64,000 nucleotides of DNA from Paraburkholderia sediminicola (GTDB taxonomy: Bacteria > Pseudomonadota > Gammaproteobacteria > Burkholderiales > Burkholderiaceae). A program made the translations under genes and the position numbers. The stretch lies in contig NZ_CADIKC010000016.1 of the NCBI RefSeq assembly GCF_902859805.1, forward strand, positions 1-64,000, given 5' to 3'. The notes under the pieces were generated by a model, which was given only the letters and a program-made list of their open reading frames with translations, made no database searches and was not told where the DNA came from. Below are positions 1 to 8,762 of the stretch, in pieces. Position 1 is the first letter of the stretch. Every line of letters begins with the position of its first letter.

Positions 1-59
1 ACGACTCCACGCCGATGATAGTGCGGATTCCCGTGTGAAAGTAGGTAATCGTCAGGCTC
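1..59 (+). rRNA. rrf: 5S ribosomal RNA, 3' end only (5' part outside the window)
   Basis: The first bases match the 3' half of burkholderial 5S rRNA as I recall it, including the conserved GATGATAGTGCGG stretch at 14-26 and the segment GTGAAAGTAGGT that closes helix IV. The molecule runs off the left edge, so an rRNA operon presumably precedes the window. The exact 3' end is approximate (about 57-60). It is followed 11 bases later by a strong intrinsic terminator, as expected for the last gene of an rrn operon. Confidence 0.9.
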
Positions 60-70
60 CCCTGCAGCAT

Positions 71-108
71 CAGAAACCCCACCCCATAAAGGTGGGGTTT
101 CTGCGTTT
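71..108 (+). terminator. Intrinsic terminator of the rRNA operon
   Basis: A perfect 13-bp stem (71-83 with 91-103) encloses a 7-base loop, and T-rich sequence both closes and follows the stem. It lies directly after the 5S rRNA 3' end, which fits termination of the rrn transcript. Confidence 0.88.
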
Positions 109-291
109 ACCAACGCAAATCTGCGCCCCTGAAAATTCCGTCAGGAAAACCGCTCACTCCTTCCCGATCCGCAGCGCGTTCGCGTACCCTGTCAGTTCCA
201 GATACGCAGGTCCAACGTCAATAGCGCCGACATACGCGCAGCAGCAGCAACGGCCGAAACACAGGCCGTCGACCAGATCCGCTCAGCCGCC

Positions 292-1488
292 TTATTTCCC
301 CTGCGCCAGAAATCGCTGTGCCAGCCGAACCCAATACGTCGAGCCGATTGGCAACAACTCGTCGTTGAAGTCATAGCTCGCGTTATGCAACATGCAAGGT
401 CCGGCACCATGTCCTGAGTCCCGGTGACCGCCGTCGCCGTTACCGAGAAATGCGTAACAGCCCGGCTTCGCCAGCAGCATGAATGAAAAATCCTCGGCAC
501 CCATTGTCGGTTCGACTGAGTCATCGACATTTTCCGCGCCGACAATTTCCTTCATGACCGACGCCGCGAAGCGGGTCTCTTCGCTGCTGTTGATGGTCGG
601 TGGATAGTTTCGATGGAAGTGGATATCGACCGAGCAGTCATAAGCCTCGGCCGTGCTCTCGGCGATCTTGCGCATGCGTGTTTCGATCAGATCGAGCGTT
701 TCGGTGGTAAACGTCCGCACGGTCCCTGCAATCCACGCATCGTCCGGGACGACATTGAGGGCGTCGCCGGCGTGAATCTGAGTGATCGACAATACAGCGG
801 TATCGAGCGGTTTCTTGTTTCGCGTGATGATGCTCTGCAGCCCGCTCGCAATCTGAACCGCGGTAAACACGGGGTCGCGGCCGTTGTGCGGCAGTGCCGC
901 GTGCGAACCCACGCCTTTGATTTCAATGCGAAATTCGTTGCTGGACGCCATGATCGGGCCTTCGGTCACGCCGAAGTGGCCTGACGGCATGCCCGGCCAG
1001 TTGTGAATGCCGAAGACCGCATCGACCGGAAACGTCGTGAACAGGCCGTCGTCGATCATTGCCTGCGCGCCGGCGCCGCCTTCCTCTGCTGGTTGAAAGA
1101 TGAATACGATCGTGCCGTCAAACTCGCTATGTTTGGCCAGATGCCGCGCGGCGCCGAGCAGCATCGCGGTATGTCCGTCATGGCCGCACGCGTGCATTTT
1201 GCCGTCGTTCTGCGAGCGATGGTCGAAGCTGTTTAGCTCCTGAATCGGCAGCGCATCCATGTCTGCGCGCAGTCCGATCGAGCGCGATCCGTTGCCGCGC
1301 TTCAGTACGCCGACTACGCCCGTTTTACCCAATCCGCGATGAGTTTCGATGCCCCAGGATTCAAGTGTCCTGGCGACCAGATCCGCCGTTGCCGTTTCTT
1401 CGTAACGCAACTCGGGGTGGGCATGAATCGTTCGTCGAAGGGTTTGGATTTCGCCGTGAGCGGCCTGGATTTCTGGGATCAGTTTCAT
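292..1488 (-). CDS. M20-family metallo-amidohydrolase (hippurate hydrolase-like)
   Basis: This 398-residue cytosolic protein belongs to the M20D amidohydrolase family (HipO, IAA-amino-acid hydrolase and N-acyl-amino-acid deacetylase relatives), which cleaves N-acyl amino acids with two metal ions. Visible signatures are HAHPEL near residue 22, RADMDALPI near 74, the metal-binding HACGHDGHT at 99-107 and FQPAEEGG at 131-138. Length is typical. ATG at 1488 gives a normal N-terminus. It is transcribed divergently from the molybdopterin oxidoreductase across a 178-base gap. The exact acyl substrate cannot be read from sequence; hippurate is only the name-giving example. Confidence 0.88.
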   Translation of the reverse strand: MKLIPEIQAAHGEIQTLRRTIHAHPELRYEETATADLVARTLESWGIETHRGLGKTGVVGVLKRGNGSRSIGLRADMDALPIQELNSFDHRSQNDGKMHACGHDGHTAMLLGAARHLAKHSEFDGTIVFIFQPAEEGGAGAQAMIDDGLFTTFPVDAVFGIHNWPGMPSGHFGVTEGPIMASSNEFRIEIKGVGSHAALPHNGRDPVFTAVQIASGLQSIITRNKKPLDTAVLSITQIHAGDALNVVPDDAWIAGTVRTFTTETLDLIETRMRKIAESTAEAYDCSVDIHFHRNYPPTINSSEETRFAASVMKEIVGAENVDDSVEPTMGAEDFSFMLLAKPGCYAFLGNGDGGHRDSGHGAGPCMLHNASYDFNDELLPIGSTYWVRLAQRFLAQGK

Positions 1489-1666
1489 GATGGTGCACTT
1501 GTGCTTTGCTTTGCGTGGAGTCGCTCGGGGCCATATTGCCCGGGCACGTTGATAACCGATTCTACGCCGAAGGCGTTTTTGGCGGCACCATGCAGGTCAA
1601 CGGGCCACGGAAGTAATAAAATTCGGGATTGCCCCATCGCTTACTGCTCTCCTTGACGGATCGCCG

Positions 1667-3745
1667 ATGAATGCTCCGACTGAATTCGCCCGCGCGGTGT
1701 GCCCGCACGATTGCCCTGATACCTGCGCGATGCGCGTGACCGTCGAAGGTGGACGGGCGATCAAGGTCGTCGGCGATCCCGATCACCCGCCGACTCAAGG
1801 CGCGCTATGTACCAAAGTCAGCCGCTACGCCGAGCGGGTGCACCATCCGCATCGGTTGACGACTCCGATGAAGCGCGTCGGCCGCAAAGGCGAAGGCCGT
1901 TTTGAGCCGATCAGTTGGGATGAGGCATTTGAGCTCGCCGCGGCACGCCTGTCGGAGATCGCGAGCCGTGCGCCTGAAGCCATCGTGCCCTACAGCTACG
2001 CCGGCACGATGGGCCTGGTTCAGGGCGACAGCATTGCGCAGCGGTTTTTTCACAAACTTGGCGCATCGCAGTTGGACCGCACGATTTGTGCAGCCGCCGG
2101 TGCGGCGGGGCTGAAATACACCTACGGCGCGGGCATTGGCATGCTCACCGAGTTTTTTGGCGAAAGCGAGGTCATCCTCATCTGGGGCTCAAATCCCATC
2201 GCGTCGAACCTGCACTTCTGGACGCGCGCCCAGGAAGCCAAGCGCCGCGGTGCAAGGCTGATCGCGATCGATCCATACCGGTCGCTGACGGCGGAAAAGT
2301 GCCACCAGCACATTGCACTGAAACCGGGAACCGACGGCGCTTTGGCGCTCGGCATGATGAACGTGTTGATCACGGAAAATCTGCTCGATCACGCCTACAT
2401 CGCGGCTCATACCTTGGGCTTTGCAGAACTGAAGGATCGCGCGCTCAGTTATCCGCCGGCACGTGCTGCTCAAATCTGCGGTGTCGACGAGCAAGTGATC
2501 GTCGATCTTGCGCGCCTATACGGCAGCACGAAAAAGGCCGCGATCCGGATGAACTATGGCCTGCAGCGGGTGCGTGGCGGCGGTAACGCAGTGCGCGCAA
2601 TCGCCTGCCTGCCTTCGCTGACAGGCGCATGGCGCGAACGGGCGGGTGGTGTGCTGCTGTCATCGGGCGGATGGGCCCCGGTGGATTCGCACGCGTTGCA
2701 GCGCCCGGACCTGATGCCGGGCTGGCCCGCCAAGACTTCGCGCGTCATCAATATGAACGCAATCGGCGATGCGCTGCTGCATCCGGGCGATACCACGTTC
2801 GGTCCGAAACTCGAGGCGATCATCGTCTACAACTCGAACCCGGTGGCGGTCGCGCCGGACTCGGAACGGGTCGCCGCTGGTTTTGCACGCGAAGACCTGT
2901 TCACGATCGTCCTCGAGCACTTTCAGACCGATACTGCGGACTACGCCGATCTGCTTCTGCCTGCCACGACGCAGTTGGAGCACCTTGACGTGCACAAGTC
3001 GTACGGCCACACGCACGTGATGGTCAATTTGCCGGCGATCGCGCCGGTCGGCGAAGCGCGCCCGAACACGGAGATCTTCCGCGGCCTTGCGCGCCACATG
3101 GGCCTAGAGGAACCGGCGCTTTACGAGAGCGACGACGCTATCGCGCAGTCTGCTTTCCGCTGGAACGACAAAACTTTGGAAGGCGTGAACTGGGACTCGC
3201 TAAAGAAAACCGGCTGGGCAGCGCTGAACCTCCCTGACGCGCCATTCGCCGAGGGCGGCTTTCGCACGCCGTCCGGCAAATGCGAGTTCTTCAGCGAGCG
3301 CCTCGCGCAGCAAGGGCTCGATCCGTTGCCCGACTACCTGCCGCCTTACGAATCCGAAGACGGTGCACCGGAGCTCGCCGCCCGTTACCCGCTTGCGATG
3401 ATCTCGCCGCCTGCCCGTAACTTCCTCAACAGCACCTTTGTGAACATCGAAAGCCTGCGCTCGACAGAGGGCGAGCCGCACTTGGACATCCACCCGTTCG
3501 ACGCGCAGCAGCGAAACATCGCCGACGGTGACCAGGTGCGCATATTCAACGATCGCGGCGCAATGCAGGCGCGCGCCCGTGTCACCGAGAAGACACGTAA
3601 AGGGCTCGTGGTCGGCCTGTCGATCTGGTGGAAGAAGCTCGCGCCCGACGGCCGCAACGCGAATCAGGTCACCAGCCAGGCCCTCACTGACTTGGGTGGA
3701 TCGGCCACGTTCTACGACTGCCTCGTCGAAGTCGAACGCGCCTGA
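1667..3745 (+). CDS. Molybdopterin-dependent oxidoreductase (DMSO reductase superfamily, single subunit)
   Basis: The 692-residue protein starts with a [4Fe-4S] site: Cys12, Cys16, Cys20 and Cys48 in the pattern C-x3-C-x3-C-x27-C. The molybdopterin oxidoreductase core follows (WGSNP at about 180) and then a C-terminal molydopterin dinucleotide-binding domain (segment beginning YPLAMISPPARN). It would bind bis-MGD molybdenum or tungsten and act as a redox enzyme. No twin-arginine signal is visible, so it is probably cytoplasmic. No ferredoxin-like or membrane partner subunit lies beside it, so electron partner and substrate are unknown. The neighbours (amidohydrolase on the other strand, fadD downstream) do not suggest a substrate. 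ATG at 1667 places the cysteines at the expected distance. Confidence 0.85.
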   Translation: MNAPTEFARAVCPHDCPDTCAMRVTVEGGRAIKVVGDPDHPPTQGALCTKVSRYAERVHHPHRLTTPMKRVGRKGEGRFEPISWDEAFELAAARLSEIASRAPEAIVPYSYAGTMGLVQGDSIAQRFFHKLGASQLDRTICAAAGAAGLKYTYGAGIGMLTEFFGESEVILIWGSNPIASNLHFWTRAQEAKRRGARLIAIDPYRSLTAEKCHQHIALKPGTDGALALGMMNVLITENLLDHAYIAAHTLGFAELKDRALSYPPARAAQICGVDEQVIVDLARLYGSTKKAAIRMNYGLQRVRGGGNAVRAIACLPSLTGAWRERAGGVLLSSGGWAPVDSHALQRPDLMPGWPAKTSRVINMNAIGDALLHPGDTTFGPKLEAIIVYNSNPVAVAPDSERVAAGFAREDLFTIVLEHFQTDTADYADLLLPATTQLEHLDVHKSYGHTHVMVNLPAIAPVGEARPNTEIFRGLARHMGLEEPALYESDDAIAQSAFRWNDKTLEGVNWDSLKKTGWAALNLPDAPFAEGGFRTPSGKCEFFSERLAQQGLDPLPDYLPPYESEDGAPELAARYPLAMISPPARNFLNSTFVNIESLRSTEGEPHLDIHPFDAQQRNIADGDQVRIFNDRGAMQARARVTEKTRKGLVVGLSIWWKKLAPDGRNANQVTSQALTDLGGSATFYDCLVEVERA

Positions 3746-3892
3746 AAACACGTTCAAAAATCTCGCCGCAATGGCTCGCAGCGGGTTCGAGGTTGCAGTC
3801 TAACCTGGCCGCTTTTCACGGATAGCACAGGGATGCCCATGCTACGATGCGTTTTTAGCACGACCATTCGAAAATAAAGGAGGAGACGCTGC

Positions 3893-5566
3893 ATGGACAA
3901 AATCTGGCTGAAATCTTATCCACCCGGCGTTCCCGCAGAGATTGATCCGACTCGCTATTCGTCCGTCGCCGAACTGCTTGAAGAAGCCTTCCGCGACCAC
4001 CGCGCCAAACCGGCGTTCGTCTGCATGGGCAAGGAAATCAGCTACGGCGAGCTCGACGAGCTCTCGCGCAAGCTGGCCGCGTGGTTTCAGTCGAAGGGCC
4101 TTGCCCGTGGCGCGCGCATCGCGATCATGATGCCGAACGTGCTGCAATATCCTGTCGCGATTGCGGCGATCTTGCGCGCGGGCTACGTGGTGGTGAATGT
4201 GAACCCGCTCTACACCCCGCGGGAGCTCGAGCATCAACTCAAGGACAGCGGCGCGGAAGCGATCATCCTGCTCGAAAACTTCGCTGTCACGCTGCAGGCG
4301 ATCGTGCGCAATACATCGGTCAAGCACGTCGTCGTCGCCGCTATGGGCGATCTGATGGGCGTGAAGGGCACGCTGGTGAACTTTGTCGTTCGGCGCGTGA
4401 AGAAGATGGTGCCGGCGTGGAGTCTGCCGGGTCACGTCAAATTCAACACCGCGATCACCGAAGGTGGTCGCCAGAGCTTCAAACCGGTCCAACAAGGTCC
4501 GGACGACGTCGCGTTTCTCCAGTACACGGGCGGCACGACCGGCGTGGCCAAAGGCGCGACGCTCCTGCATCGGAACCTGATCGCTAATGTACTGCAGTCG
4601 GAAATCTGGCTCGATCCGGTTCGCGCTAATCGCAAGGACATCGATCAGTTCGTCACGGTCGTTGCTTTGCCGCTTTACCACGTCTTTGCGCTGACGGTCT
4701 GCGGGCTGCTGACGATCCGTACCGGGGGGCTTGGTGTGCTGATTCCGAATCCGCGCGACATCCCCGGCATGATCAAGGCGCTCGAAGGCTACCCGATCAC
4801 GACGATTCCCGCCGTCAATACGCTGTACAACGCGATGCTGAACAGCCCGGACTTCCACAAACTCGATTTTTCGAAGCTGATCGCAGCAAATGGCGGCGGC
4901 ATGGCGGTCCAGGAAGCGGTCGCCAAGCGCTGGTTCGAGCACACGCACACGCCGATCATCGAGGGTTACGGTCTGTCGGAGACCTCGCCGTGCGTCACTT
5001 GCAATCCGGTCACTGTCACGGAATATAGCGGCACGATCGGCTTGCCGCTGCCGTCGACGGAAATCTCGATTCGCGACGACGAAGGCAACGAGGTGCCGCT
5101 CGGCCAGCCGGGAGAAATCTGTATCCGTGGCCCGCAGGTGATGGCGGGTTACTGGAATCGTCCGGACGAAACGGCCAAGGTCATGACGCCGGATGGCTTC
5201 TTCAAATCGGGCGATGTCGGTCTGATGAACGAAAATGGCTTCGTCAAGATCGTCGATCGGAAGAAGGACATGATTCTGGTCTCCGGTTTCAACGTCTATC
5301 CGAACGAGATCGAAGACGTGGTTGCCAAGCTGCCCGGTGTGTTCGAAGTCGCCGCGGTCGGCGTGCCGGATCAGCATTCAGGCGAAGCAGTGAAGCTGTT
5401 TGTTGTGAAGAAGGATCAGGCGCTTACCGATGCGGACATCTTCGCGTATTGCAAACAGCAATTGACCGGCTACAAGCGGCCGAAGATCGTCGAATTCCGG
5501 ACTGAACTGCCCAAGAGCAACGTCGGCAAGATTCTGCGTCGCGAGTTGCGCGACGGCCGGGCGTAA
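3893..5566 (+). CDS. fadD: Long-chain fatty acid--CoA ligase
   Basis: The 557-residue protein is an ANL-superfamily acyl-CoA synthetase that activates long-chain fatty acids with ATP and CoA, feeding beta-oxidation and lipid metabolism. Motifs seen: the AMP/ATP-binding loop YTGGTTGVAKGA at about 211-222, YGLSETSP at about 359-366, and the C-terminal hinge and swivel segment DRKKDMILVSGFNVYP near 454-469 with the catalytic Lys near PKSNVGKILRR at the end. Length matches E. coli FadD (561). A very strong ribosome site, AAGGAGGAGA at 3877-3886, fixes the ATG at 3893. A strong hairpin terminator follows, so it appears to be a single-gene unit. Confidence 0.9.
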   Translation: MDKIWLKSYPPGVPAEIDPTRYSSVAELLEEAFRDHRAKPAFVCMGKEISYGELDELSRKLAAWFQSKGLARGARIAIMMPNVLQYPVAIAAILRAGYVVVNVNPLYTPRELEHQLKDSGAEAIILLENFAVTLQAIVRNTSVKHVVVAAMGDLMGVKGTLVNFVVRRVKKMVPAWSLPGHVKFNTAITEGGRQSFKPVQQGPDDVAFLQYTGGTTGVAKGATLLHRNLIANVLQSEIWLDPVRANRKDIDQFVTVVALPLYHVFALTVCGLLTIRTGGLGVLIPNPRDIPGMIKALEGYPITTIPAVNTLYNAMLNSPDFHKLDFSKLIAANGGGMAVQEAVAKRWFEHTHTPIIEGYGLSETSPCVTCNPVTVTEYSGTIGLPLPSTEISIRDDEGNEVPLGQPGEICIRGPQVMAGYWNRPDETAKVMTPDGFFKSGDVGLMNENGFVKIVDRKKDMILVSGFNVYPNEIEDVVAKLPGVFEVAAVGVPDQHSGEAVKLFVVKKDQALTDADIFAYCKQQLTGYKRPKIVEFRTELPKSNVGKILRRELRDGRA

Positions 5567-5640
5567 GTGAGTCGCGCGCATCAGGCTCATCGGCGCCGCG
5601 GCCAAAGCCGGCACGAAGTAATGCACTGAGTGAAAGAAAG

Positions 5641-5687
5641 AGAGAAAGGCCCGGCAGACAGAAGTCTGCCGGGCCTTTCTCTTTGAG
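5641..5687 (+). terminator. Intrinsic terminator after fadD
   Basis: A 19-bp perfect stem (5641-5659 with 5664-5682) has an AGAA tetraloop and ends in a T-rich tail (CTTTCTCTTT). It stands 74 bases downstream of the fadD stop codon. The A-rich left side could also let it work on the minus strand. Confidence 0.85.
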
Positions 5688-5735
5688 TCGCCGCATTTCA
5701 TGCAAAGCAGCGGACCGCGCGACGCGGCGCGCAGC

Positions 5736-5764
5736 CATAAAAAAAGGCGCCCGAAGGCGCCTTT
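5736..5764 (-). terminator. Intrinsic terminator of the porin gene
   Basis: On the minus strand a 9-bp stem (5764-5756 with 5751-5743) with a TTCG loop is followed by a run of T residues. It begins 26 bases beyond the porin stop codon. Confidence 0.85.
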
Positions 5765-5790
5765 GAGGCAAACTGCTTTATTACGACTTA

Positions 5791-6975
5791 TTAGAACTTG
5801 TGACGGATACCAACGCGAGCTGCGAGTTGGTTCTGGTTCTGCGAACCCGACAGGCCGTTGATGCCAGCCGTTGCGTTGACCGTAGCACCCGTTACGCTCA
5901 GCGTTTCGCCCAGAGCGTGTTGGTACACACCGATCACGTACACGTCGGTACGCTTGGACAGGAAGTAATCCACGCCAACCGAACCTTGGTGGTACTGAGC
6001 ACGCGATGCGCCGTTGATTTCCGCGCCGCGCGTGTAGTCATACGCTGCGCCGACCAGCAACGCCGGGGTCAACTGATACTTGAAGTTGAGTTCTGCGTTG
6101 TTGAACGTAGCCGATTGGCCCTTGAACGGCGATGCGAACGCCACGCCCAGGTTGGCGAAGCGGATGTTCGAGTACGTCGCACCGATCGTTGCTGCGCCGA
6201 ACGTATACGCGCCGCCTGCACCGATCACCTGGTACGTGTTAGCCGAAGCGAAGCCAGCGTAGACCGGCGACGTCACAGCGAAGTTCGACAGGGCGCCCGT
6301 GTTCGTTGCTGCCGTGCCACCGTTGTTGAACAGGCCACCCGAAGCTGCCGGGGTGCGTGCGTTCAAGTAGCCGAGGCCCAAGACCAACGGACCGTTGTTG
6401 TAGCCAGCGCCGAACGACCAGATTTGGTTGCCGGTAAAGTTGCCAGCTTGGCCGCCGAAGCTGTACGTGCCGCCGAACGTCAGGCCGCCGTAGTTCGCGC
6501 TCGTGTACTTGACCGTGTTGTTGGTGCGGTACGCGTTGTTGAAGTTGTCGATGTCACCCGGGTGAGCAGCGATGTAGCCGCCCCACTGGTCACCGGCTTC
6601 CAGCGGACCGACGTAGTCGACGACGGAGTCGTACTGACGACCCAGCGTGACCGTACCGAACTGGCTCGACAGGCCGACGTAAGCTTGACGACCGAACATC
6701 AGGCTGCCTTGACCCAGCTTGCCGGTGTTCACGTCAAAGCCGTTTTCCAACACGAAGATTGCCTTCAGACCGCCGCCCAGATCTTCCGTGCCGCGCAGGC
6801 CGAAACGCGAGCCTTGCATGACGCCGCTGGACAGGTTGTACAGGTGCTTGCCACCCGAGTTGGTGTTGATGTTGAAGCCTTCATCAATAATGCCGTACAG
6901 GGTCACGCTGCTCTGAGCATGTGCGACGCCTGCGAATGCGCCCAGTGCTGCGAGAGCGAGAAGCGACTTTTTCAT
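5791..6975 (-). CDS. Gram-negative porin (OpcP/Omp38-like outer-membrane channel)
   Basis: The mature product is an outer-membrane 16-stranded porin trimer subunit for small hydrophilic solutes. The ATG at 6975 gives a clean Sec signal peptide, MKKSLLALAALGAFAGVAHA, cut before QSSVTLYG, and it has GGAG about 8 bases upstream; a longer upstream frame to 7098 lacks any signal peptide and is rejected. The protein is 394 residues, with the porin_4-type start SSVTLYGIIDEG, the loop region around GGQAGNFTGNQIW, and the obligatory C-terminal aromatic (VGIRHKF) recognised by the BAM machinery. Burkholderial genomes carry many paralogues, so the specific channel selectivity is not inferable. Confidence 0.92.
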   Translation of the reverse strand: MKKSLLALAALGAFAGVAHAQSSVTLYGIIDEGFNINTNSGGKHLYNLSSGVMQGSRFGLRGTEDLGGGLKAIFVLENGFDVNTGKLGQGSLMFGRQAYVGLSSQFGTVTLGRQYDSVVDYVGPLEAGDQWGGYIAAHPGDIDNFNNAYRTNNTVKYTSANYGGLTFGGTYSFGGQAGNFTGNQIWSFGAGYNNGPLVLGLGYLNARTPAASGGLFNNGGTAATNTGALSNFAVTSPVYAGFASANTYQVIGAGGAYTFGAATIGATYSNIRFANLGVAFASPFKGQSATFNNAELNFKYQLTPALLVGAAYDYTRGAEINGASRAQYHQGSVGVDYFLSKRTDVYVIGVYQHALGETLSVTGATVNATAGINGLSGSQNQNQLAARVGIRHKF

Positions 6976-7277
6976 CGAATGATCTCCAAGGATTACGAAT
7001 CTTTTGTACAAGGCGAATATTTGTCTAGCGTTGAGGCCTTGCTTGTCCAACTTCGCGAGAAGTTGCACGTAATGTAACAAAAGGCATACATGGCACAAAG
7101 AAAAAGGAGACGGCCAGGACCAGTCCTGTTTCGTTTACGCAACATGGTCTAAAATCTGAAATTGGCCGTCGGAATCGTTTGAATTCAAGGTCTTCGCGAA
7201 GCCGGGTTTACCCAGCAAAGCCTTGTCGCGTGGGCCGGTCAGCGCGGCGGGGCGGTTGTCGAATCAGGGAGTGCTGA
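6976..7277. promoter_or_regulatory. Intergenic region: porin 5' UTR and promoter area (minus) and coq7 upstream (plus)
   Basis: This 302-base gap holds the divergent start regions of the porin and coq7. I see an inverted repeat CAACTTC-GCGA-GAAGTTG at 7048-7065, about 75 bases upstream of the porin ATG, which could be an operator or a leader hairpin in the porin mRNA. A possible minus-strand promoter (TTGGAC, 17 bases, TAGACA) overlaps it but is weak. No ORF here looks coding. Confidence 0.4.
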
Positions 7278-7910
7278 ATGTTTCTGGACGAGTTGATTAG
7301 CGAGTTTGATCGGGGTTTACGCTCAATGACCGGCGTGTCGCGGATGAGCCGTCCATTACCCATTCCGCAAGAATCGGCGGCGGAACCGGTCGAGCTCTCT
7401 CCAGCGGAGCGCGCGCATGCGGCCGGTTTGATGCGTGTAAATCACGTCGGCGAGGTGTGCGCCCAAGCGCTTTACCAGGCTCAGAAACTCGCAACCAGGT
7501 CGCCGTCTTTGCGGGCTGTGTTTAATCACGCTGCCATGGAAGAAGAGGATCATCTGGCGTGGACCGCCAAACGCCTTGAGGCGCTCGATTCGCGCCCAAG
7601 TCTGTTGAACCCGCTCTGGTATACAGGTGCGCTGGCAATCGGCCTCGCTGCGGGCCGCATGGGTGATCGGGTGAGTCTCGGCTTCATGGCCGAAACCGAG
7701 CGCCAGGTCGAGCAGCATCTGGATAGCCATCTGGATCAGTTGCCCGCGGCCGACCGCGAGTCGCGCGCGATCGTCGAACAGATGCGCGTAGATGAAGCGG
7801 AGCACGGTAAATCCGCTATGGACGCAGGTGGCGTCGAGTTGCCGTTCCCCGCACGCGCGCTGATGCGGGCAGTATCGAAAGTCATGACCCGCACCGCCTA
7901 TTACCTATAA
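7278..7910 (+). CDS. coq7: 2-polyprenyl-3-methyl-6-methoxy-1,4-benzoquinone monooxygenase (ubiquinone biosynthesis)
   Basis: Coq7/UbiF-type di-iron hydroxylase carrying out the C6 (penultimate) hydroxylation of ubiquinone biosynthesis at the inner membrane. The 210-residue protein has a ferritin-like four-helix core with iron ligands in NHVGEVCAQ (Glu59), MEEEDHLAW (Glu89 or Glu90 with His92) and DEAEHGKSA near 173-181. This is the two-repeat E...ExxH arrangement of the family. The ATG at 7278 is preceded by GGGAGTG. It stands alone between the porin and the dcw promoter, and IspB (quinone side chain) is encoded elsewhere in the window. Confidence 0.92.
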   Translation: MFLDELISEFDRGLRSMTGVSRMSRPLPIPQESAAEPVELSPAERAHAAGLMRVNHVGEVCAQALYQAQKLATRSPSLRAVFNHAAMEEEDHLAWTAKRLEALDSRPSLLNPLWYTGALAIGLAAGRMGDRVSLGFMAETERQVEQHLDSHLDQLPAADRESRAIVEQMRVDEAEHGKSAMDAGGVELPFPARALMRAVSKVMTRTAYYL

Positions 7911-8183
7911 GTTCGAGACTTCTGCTCACGCACCGCCTGAGAGTGGGATGGCGCCTCGCGCGCCGTCCGCCCGAAATACCCGGAACGCCAGCAAACACCT
8001 CCCGATCCCGCTTCACGATCTCTTACATTCCGCGCCTTTCCCTCGCACTTTTCACGTATCACCTTCACAAGTTTCACTAGCTCATTCATTTATAACGGTT
8101 TTCCGTTTTATGTCTGACGTGAAGGAGTCGCGCTAAGTCCTTGTTCTAACAAACAAAATTCGCTCGAAAAGCGTGTATCTCCC

Positions 8184-8212
8184 TTGACCCCTGTTTAGCG
8201 TTACTCTAAAGT
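8184..8212 (+). promoter_or_regulatory. Predicted sigma70 promoter of the dcw cluster (Pmra)
   Basis: A -35 TTGACC (8184-8189), a 17-base spacer and a -10 TAAAGT (8207-8212, four of six consensus bases) lie about 110 bases upstream of mraZ. The -10 overlaps the first MraZ repeat unit at 8211, which would let MraZ block RNA polymerase directly. Inferred by eye. Confidence 0.55.
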
Positions 8213-8246
8213 GGGAGACAGTGTGAGAAAGTGTATTTTTGTGTGA
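8211..8246 (+). promoter_or_regulatory. MraZ repeat box (four direct repeats, 10-bp period)
   Basis: GTGGGA at 8211, GTGTGA at 8221, GTGTAT at 8231 and GTGTGA at 8241 recur at exactly 10-bp steps, so they lie on one face of the helix. E. coli MraZ binds TGGG-type direct repeats with 5-base spacers just upstream of its own gene. The position, period and core here agree, although only the first unit keeps TGGG. Confidence 0.75.
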
Positions 8247-8318
8247 TCTCACGGGTGGTTTCGGGTAGATTTTCACGAATCGGACAGCCGGCGAAAAAAC
8301 GCCGACAGGGAGAGCGAA

Positions 8319-8747
8319 GTGTTCCAAGGGGCGTCGGCGCTGACGCTCGATGCGAAAGGGCGGATGTCGATTCCCTCTCGTTATCGGGATGCGCTGCAAA
8401 CACAGGCAGAGGGCCGGGTGACGATTACCAAGCACCCGGACGGCTGCCTGTTGCTCTTTCCGCGCCCGGAGTGGGAGATCTTTCGCGACAAGGTCGACAA
8501 GCTGCCTATGAACGCGGCCTGGTGGAAGCGCATTTTTCTCGGCAATGCCATGGACGTCGATATGGACGGTGCGGGTCGCGTGCTCGTGTCGCCGGAATTG
8601 CGCGCGGCCGGCTCGCTGGAAAAGGAAGTGAACCTGCTCGGCATGGGTCGTCACTTCGAATTGTGGGACGCACAAATTTACGCAGCAAAGGAACAGGCAG
8701 CGATCGCCGAGGGCATGCCCGAAGCGTTAAAGAATTTCACGTTCTGA
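8319..8747 (+). CDS. mraZ: Transcriptional regulator MraZ
   Basis: First gene of the dcw cluster. The 142-residue protein forms a ring of tandem AbrB-like (SpoVT/swapped-hairpin) half-domains: repeat 1 contains LDAKGRMSIPSRY near residue 9, and repeat 2 contains DVDMDGAGRVLVSPELR near 84. In E. coli MraZ represses its own promoter and thereby the division and cell-wall operon, so it likely acts on the repeat box at 8211-8246. The start is GTG at 8319, giving the conserved MFQGASALTLD N-terminus; no ATG fits. It is followed 15 bases later by rsmH. Confidence 0.93.
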   Translation: MFQGASALTLDAKGRMSIPSRYRDALQTQAEGRVTITKHPDGCLLLFPRPEWEIFRDKVDKLPMNAAWWKRIFLGNAMDVDMDGAGRVLVSPELRAAGSLEKEVNLLGMGRHFELWDAQIYAAKEQAAIAEGMPEALKNFTF

Positions 8748-8762
8748 TCGCGGACTACATAT

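Larger units (their letters stand above)
7911..8318 (+). promoter_or_regulatory. Intergenic region upstream of the dcw cluster
   Basis: This 408-base gap is more AT-rich than its surroundings. Its second half holds the dcw promoter and the MraZ repeat box, listed separately. In the first half I see no gene and no convincing terminator for coq7. The 5' leader from the predicted start near 8219 to the GTG of mraZ is about 100 bases. Confidence 0.6.

Noticed and set aside
35..376. A 113-residue plus-strand ORF starting inside the 5S rRNA
   Set aside because: It begins within the rRNA, crosses the terminator and runs into the end of the convergent amidohydrolase gene; no ribosome site or domain.
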